Shown: positions 7,280-10,072 of the stretch, in pieces | Layout: each line of letters begins with the position of its first letter | How positions within the stretch are numbered: position 1 is the stretch's first letter | Assembly: GCA_944391545.1 (NCBI GenBank) | Contig: CALXTZ010000047.1 | Location: 1-10,072 of the forward strand | Reading direction: 5' to 3' | From: an uncultured Alphaproteobacteria bacterium | GTDB lineage: Bacteria; Pseudomonadota; Alphaproteobacteria; CAAHEQ01; UBA3637 | DNA: 10,072 bases | Made by a program: the position numbers and the translations under genes | Notes under the pieces: model-generated | Databases searched by the model: none | Told to the model about the DNA's origin: nothing | What the model saw: the letters and a program-made list of their open reading frames with translations, nothing else

Positions 7280-7930
7280 TTACGCGCGACCGGGATTTCC
7301 TTTGTAAATACCCAGCACGCCTTTTGTTTTTTTAGCAACGGGACGCGGCGGTGTTTTATAAGGGATTTCAAATCTGCGACATACAATCGCGACCAAATCT
7401 GTTACACACTGCGGTTTTTCATGTTCAATCGTTTCCATCAAATCAATATTGAATTTTTCTTCCAACGTCAACCCGATCTGAACGATATCCAAACTGTCAC
7501 AGTTCAATTCTTCAAACAATCTATCATAAGGTTCTAACTTTTTCCTGCGATCCCTAAAATCATATTCTTTTAACACGTCTGTGACGATATGAAAAATATC
7601 TTCCTGTGTTTTACGATTTTCTGCCATATTCGGCTCCTTTTTAGTTTGTTCTTGAATATCTTGACGGATAAACGGCATCAATTCACACAAATGGGTAAAA
7701 CGCCCGCCTTCCTTTTGCACATGAGGAAACGGATGTTTAAATTCCTTTTCCAGCGCTTGCACTAAAAGTTTTAAGCACTCTGGTTCCGGAAACGCCAAAC
7801 TGACAGACATCCAAAAACCAACTTCGTCCGCATTTTTACCAACACCGAATGTTCGATCGACAACTCGACAAACCCGCTGTGTCAATTCATCTGCGTTTGA
7901 AAAAGATAATAATGACATGTTATGTATCAT
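7280..7930 (-). CDS. Two-domain ACP-like protein, first domain degenerate
   Basis: This 216-residue protein seems to hold two acyl-carrier-like units. The second (about residues 108-188) has an intact CDSLDIVQIGLTLEEKF motif with S146 as the likely phosphopantetheine site. The first (about 13-95) has a similar helical pattern (ECLKLLVQALEKEF) and matching length, but a proline occupies the serine position (FPEPEC), so it probably cannot be charged. This reading of the first unit is my alignment by eye. A basic 25-residue tail, rich in Lys and Pro, ends the protein and is unusual for an ACP. The start at 7930 is preceded by AAAAAGGAG and lies just inside the promoter at 7959-7987. The longer in-frame start at 7990 lies upstream of that promoter. 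A second ribosome site and ATG occur at 7627. The location ahead of fabD suggests a lipid-related role; the exact substrate is unknown. Confidence 0.75.
   Translation of the reverse strand: MIHNMSLLSFSNADELTQRVCRVVDRTFGVGKNADEVGFWMSVSLAFPEPECLKLLVQALEKEFKHPFPHVQKEGGRFTHLCELMPFIRQDIQEQTKKEPNMAENRKTQEDIFHIVTDVLKEYDFRDRRKKLEPYDRLFEELNCDSLDIVQIGLTLEEKFNIDLMETIEHEKPQCVTDLVAIVCRRFEIPYKTPPRPVAKKTKGVLGIYKGNPGRA
7625..7639 (-). promoter_or_regulatory. Internal ribosome site and ATG in the ACP-like gene
   Basis: On the minus strand AAGGAG (7639-7634), six bases and ATG (7627-7625) form a strong initiation site inside the ACP-like gene, in the same frame. Starting here would yield a 115-residue protein with only the intact ACP domain and the basic tail. 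A TAA in another frame lies directly before this site, as expected if two separate genes once stood here. Confidence 0.6.
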
Positions 7931-7958
7931 TGCCGTTCTCCTTTTTAATGACGACGTT

Positions 7959-7987
7959 ATAATAAAAAATTTTTTTGTTTTTGTCAA
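7959..7987 (-). promoter_or_regulatory. Sigma-70-type promoter for the ACP-like gene
   Basis: On the minus strand a perfect TTGACA (7987-7982), a 17-base A/T-only spacer apart from one C, and TATTAT (7964-7959) form a strong promoter. Transcription would start near 7952, about 22 bases before the ATG at 7930. It may also supply the fab genes downstream. Confidence 0.75.
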
Positions 7988-7998
7988 CATTTTTTAGC

Positions 7999-8026
7999 TT
8001 GCAATTTTTCAAAAAATCGGGATACT
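7999..8026 (+). promoter_or_regulatory. Promoter for SRP RNA and dnaX
   Basis: TTGCAA (7999-8004), a 16-base spacer and GATACT (8021-8026) place a transcript start near 8033, the same place where the paired 5' end of the SRP RNA begins. The match to consensus is moderate, but the agreement with the RNA end adds weight. Confidence 0.5.
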
Positions 8027-8032
8027 GGTATT

Positions 8033-8128
8033 CGGAAGAGCAACGGCAGACGATCGGATCGGACACCGGGTCAGGTTCGGAAGAAAGCAGCCCCTCTTTT
8101 CCGGATCGGGTTGCCTCTTGTTCTTCCA
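8033..8128 (+). ncRNA. ffs: Small SRP RNA (4.5S-type)
   Basis: This is the RNA of the signal recognition particle. It binds Ffh and targets inner-membrane proteins co-translationally. The diagnostic domain IV is visible: GGTCAGG (about 8069-8075), TTC, a GGAA tetraloop, GAA, then AGCAGCC. Relative to E. coli one stem pair changes from C-G to T-A on both sides, a compensatory change. The ends pair as GGAAGAGCAA (8034-8043) with TTGTTCTTCC (8118-8127, one G-U), followed by GGCA/TGCC, closing a roughly 95-base rod. The 3' end is 20 bases before the dnaX ATG, so a shared transcript is likely. Exact ends are estimates from pairing. Confidence 0.9.
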
Positions 8129-8148
8129 CCCAGGTTGAAGGAATGAGC

Positions 8149-9861
8149 ATGGAACAAGAACAAGGCAAATATCGTGTTTTGGCACGCAAATACCGGCCGA
8201 AGGTTTTTAATGACCTGATCGGGCAGGAAGCGCTTGTTCGCACCATCACGAACGCGATTGAACAAAACCGACTGGCGCAGGCTTATATTTTAACGGGCAT
8301 TCGCGGAATCGGCAAAACGACGTCGGCTCGGATTATCGCCAAAGCGCTGAACTGCATCGGACCGGACGGCACCGGCGGTATGACGCCTAATCCGTGCGGC
8401 GTTTGCAAACACTGCCGGGATATTGCCAATGACTGCCATGTCGATGTCGTTGAAATCGACGCCGCCAGCAACACCGGCATTGACAACATTCGCGAAATTA
8501 TTATTGAAGGCGCTAAATACAATCCGGTTTCCGCTCGGTATAAAATTTATATCATCGACGAAGTGCATATGTTGTCAAAAGCGGCTTTTAACGCTCTTTT
8601 AAAAACATTGGAAGAACCGCCCGAACGATTAAAGTTTATTTTTGCGACGACGGAAATCCGCAAGGTGCCGATTACGATTTTATCACGTTGCCAACGATTT
8701 GATTTACGCCGCATTGATCAAAAAACACTGGCTGACTATTTTAAAACCATTGCCGGCAAAGAAAATGTTCCGGCCGAAGAAGAAGCGCTTCAACTGATTG
8801 CCAAAGCGGCCGACGGCTCTGTCCGGGACGGGTTATCTTTATTGGATCAAGCCATTGTCCACGGCAACGGAGAAGTCAAAGCGGATCAAGTTCGGCAAAT
8901 GATCGGCTTGTCCGATCGAAGTGTTTTATTTGATATTTATGATAAGCTAATGGCCGGACAGGTGGCCGATGTATTGACCGGCGTTGAAAACCAATATAAC
9001 TTGGGGACGGATCCGTTGACATTGGCTCAAGATTTATTGGAACTGACTCATTGGCTGACACGGATTAAAATTGCGCCGGAATTGGCGAAAGACATTACGA
9101 TTGCTGAAGCGGAAAAAACGTACGGGCAGAAATTGGCCGCTTCCTTGTCCATGGGAACACTCACACGGACGTGGCAGATTTTGCTCAAAGGCGTTTCCGA
9201 AATTAAATATTCCGAAAGCCCGTTAAAATCGTTGGAAATGGTAATGGTACGATTGGCCTATGCATCTGAATTGCCGACGCCGATGGAAGTCATTGCCGAC
9301 ATAAAAAAAAATCCTGAAGTAGACGCGGCTAAAAAAAAAACTGAAAATTTAAATCCGGTGCAGGCAAAACCGGTACAAGCGCCCGCGGAAACAAATGTGA
9401 AACCGGTTGCGGAGATTCCCACAGTGCAAGCCTCTGCTCAAAACAACGGGAAAACGCCTCAAAACATAACGGACTTGGTGATGATGGCCCGTAAAGCCGG
9501 CCAAATGATGTTGGCTTTTAACATGTCGAATTATATTCACCCGGTTTTGATGCAGGACGGGATTTTACAAATTCATTTGGATGACGGCGCCCCGTCTCAT
9601 TTATGTCAAGACTTAAGAACTTTCCTTTTGACGGAAACCGGGAAAAAGTGGGAAGTCAGTTTAGTCGATGCGCCCGGCGGCAAAACGCTGAAAGAAGAAG
9701 CACAGGAAAACCAAAAACGCTTGAAAGAAACGCTGTCGGCTCATCCGCTGGTCGTGCAAGTTTTGAAAACGTTCCCGGGATCCCGGGTCGAAACGTTCCA
9801 CCTGCATCACGGGGAAAGCTACGCGCAAGAACCTGAAGAAACTGCCGAAGAAAATCTATAA
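8149..9861 (+). CDS. dnaX: DNA polymerase III subunit tau/gamma (DnaX)
   Basis: DnaX is the ATPase of the replicative clamp loader. Its long form tau also ties polymerase and helicase together. From this start it has 570 residues. Walker A is GIRGIGKTT (50-58), the zinc site is C69, C83, C86 and C89, Walker B is IIDEVH (135-140), sensor 1 is FATTE with the arginine finger in LSRCQ (R180), and sensor 2 is GSVRDG (R226). After about residue 385 comes a low-complexity Lys/Ala/Pro/Gln linker, then the tau C-terminal domain. AAGGA lies six bases before ATG 8149. ATG 8143 is too close to that ribosome site. The frame stays open back to 7975, but that stretch is SRP RNA. Two A-runs at 9303-9340 could yield a 389- or 398-residue gamma form. 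Confidence 0.96.
   Translation: MEQEQGKYRVLARKYRPKVFNDLIGQEALVRTITNAIEQNRLAQAYILTGIRGIGKTTSARIIAKALNCIGPDGTGGMTPNPCGVCKHCRDIANDCHVDVVEIDAASNTGIDNIREIIIEGAKYNPVSARYKIYIIDEVHMLSKAAFNALLKTLEEPPERLKFIFATTEIRKVPITILSRCQRFDLRRIDQKTLADYFKTIAGKENVPAEEEALQLIAKAADGSVRDGLSLLDQAIVHGNGEVKADQVRQMIGLSDRSVLFDIYDKLMAGQVADVLTGVENQYNLGTDPLTLAQDLLELTHWLTRIKIAPELAKDITIAEAEKTYGQKLAASLSMGTLTRTWQILLKGVSEIKYSESPLKSLEMVMVRLAYASELPTPMEVIADIKKNPEVDAAKKKTENLNPVQAKPVQAPAETNVKPVAEIPTVQASAQNNGKTPQNITDLVMMARKAGQMMLAFNMSNYIHPVLMQDGILQIHLDDGAPSHLCQDLRTFLLTETGKKWEVSLVDAPGGKTLKEEAQENQKRLKETLSAHPLVVQVLKTFPGSRVETFHLHHGESYAQEPEETAEENL
9303..9344 (+). promoter_or_regulatory. Probable slippage/frameshift site giving DnaX gamma
   Basis: A run of nine A (9303-9311) and, 19 bases on, a run of ten A (9331-9340) lie at the boundary between the clamp-loader core and the tau tail. 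The first reads A AAA AAA in frame, a classic -1 slippery heptamer. A -1 shift gives AAA TCC TGA (stop 9315-9317). A -1 shift at the second gives AAC TGA (stop 9342-9344). A +1 shift also meets a stop quickly. In E. coli (ribosomal -1) and Thermus (transcriptional slippage on A9) dnaX makes gamma in this way. Occurrence here is inferred. Confidence 0.7.
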
Positions 9862-9866
9862 AAGCA

Positions 9867-9895
9867 TTGACAGATTCATCTTCTTTTTGTAAAAA
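9867..9895 (+). promoter_or_regulatory. Sigma-70-type promoter after dnaX
   Basis: A perfect TTGACA (9867-9872), a 17-base spacer and TAAAAA (9890-9895), starting six bases after the dnaX stop. It precedes the partial gene at 9921, with a transcript start near 9902. The -10 box overlaps an AT palindrome (9881-9898). Confidence 0.6.
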
Positions 9896-9920
9896 GAAAA
9901 AAATAAACAGGGAGAAGAAA

Positions 9921-10072
9921 ATGTCATCTTTAAAGCGCTCAACGATTACCCCCCCCCCCCAAAGCAAGGATAACGGCCGTTTTGCGGCACTTTTCAAACA
10001 ATTTAAATTAACAAAGAGATTCAGAAAAAAAGCGCCCCCATTCCCTGCATCCCCAGGGGGGACCCCTGTTAA
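9921..10072 (+). CDS. Unrecognised partial gene with C run in codons 10-14
   Basis: An open frame starts at ATG 9921 and runs off the right edge with no stop, giving 50 visible codons. GGGAGAAG lies just upstream at good spacing, and a promoter precedes it. The protein begins MSSLKRSTITPPPQSK and continues basic (FKQFKLTKRFRKK) and then proline-rich, with no membrane segment or known motif visible. It is not the YbaB-like protein often found after dnaX. A run of 12 C (9949-9960) lies inside the reading frame. With 13 C the frame stops after 18 codons, and with 11 it stops within about 35. The visible frame is therefore the only long one. Base composition near the edge is odd (several C and G runs), so sequence error is possible. 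Confidence 0.5.
   Translation, partial: MSSLKRSTITPPPQSKDNGRFAALFKQFKLTKRFRKKAPPFPASPGGTPV
9949..9960. repeat. Homopolymer run of 12 C
   Basis: Twelve C inside the start of the partial gene at 9921. A change by one or two bases shifts the frame into an early stop. It could act as an on/off switch, or be a sequencing or assembly artefact, since it lies about 110 bases from the end of the window. Confidence 0.75.

Noticed and set aside
7931..7990. N-terminal extension of the ACP-like protein to a start at 7990
   Set aside because: It overlaps and lies upstream of a near-consensus promoter (7959-7987), and the ATG at 7930 has its own strong ribosome site.
9881..9898. AT-only palindrome after dnaX as a terminator
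   Set aside because: The loop would be only two bases, the stem contains almost no G-C pairs, and it overlaps a good -10 box for the next gene.
10054..10068. CAGGGG/CCCCTG inverted repeat near the right edge
   Set aside because: Short, with a three-base loop, no T-run, and inside a C/G-run-rich edge that may contain errors; no function can be supported.

Overview
The window looks like chromosomal DNA from an alphaproteobacterium, probably an uncultured, moderate-GC one. The evidence is the gene order fabD-fabG-acpP-fabF-mltG, a small SRP RNA directly upstream of dnaX, Gram-negative envelope genes, and AT-rich intergenic gaps with TTGACA-type promoters. The lineage is inferred from gene order and protein character, not from a marker tree. 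Poly-C runs lie close to both ends, so this may be a whole contig whose assembly stopped near those runs.

Minus strand, read right to left. A promoter at 7959-7987 drives a two-part acyl-carrier-protein-like gene (7280-7930). The type II fatty-acid synthesis genes fabD, fabG, acpP and fabF follow. acpP has its own strong promoter, and a long hairpin separates it from fabF. A clear intrinsic terminator (3743-3768) ends the fab block. Next comes the most unusual gene here, at 1227-3572. It encodes a 781-residue protein with a type IV prepilin N-terminus, a glycine-rich linker, and a tail with about 70 cysteines, including 21 Cys-Cys pairs. It sits between fabF and mltG, which are often neighbours. 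Its upstream region holds a TTGACA box followed by a run of nine G (minus-strand sense), which suggests length-dependent switching. mltG (lytic transglycosylase) follows with its own promoter and terminator.

Plus strand, diverging from the ACP-like gene. A promoter drives the SRP RNA (about 8033-8128), which is followed by dnaX (DNA polymerase III tau/gamma). dnaX carries runs of nine and ten A at the end of its AAA+/collar half. A -1 shift at either run leads almost at once to TGA, so both gamma and tau are probably made. A further promoter then precedes the start of an unrecognised gene that runs off the right edge and has a run of twelve C inside its first 15 codons.

The core genes are housekeeping: lipid synthesis, wall synthesis, protein targeting and replication. 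The accessory interest lies in the cysteine-rich pilin-like gene, the three long C/G runs placed where length changes would alter expression or frame, the degenerate-plus-intact ACP pair, and the dnaX slippage site.
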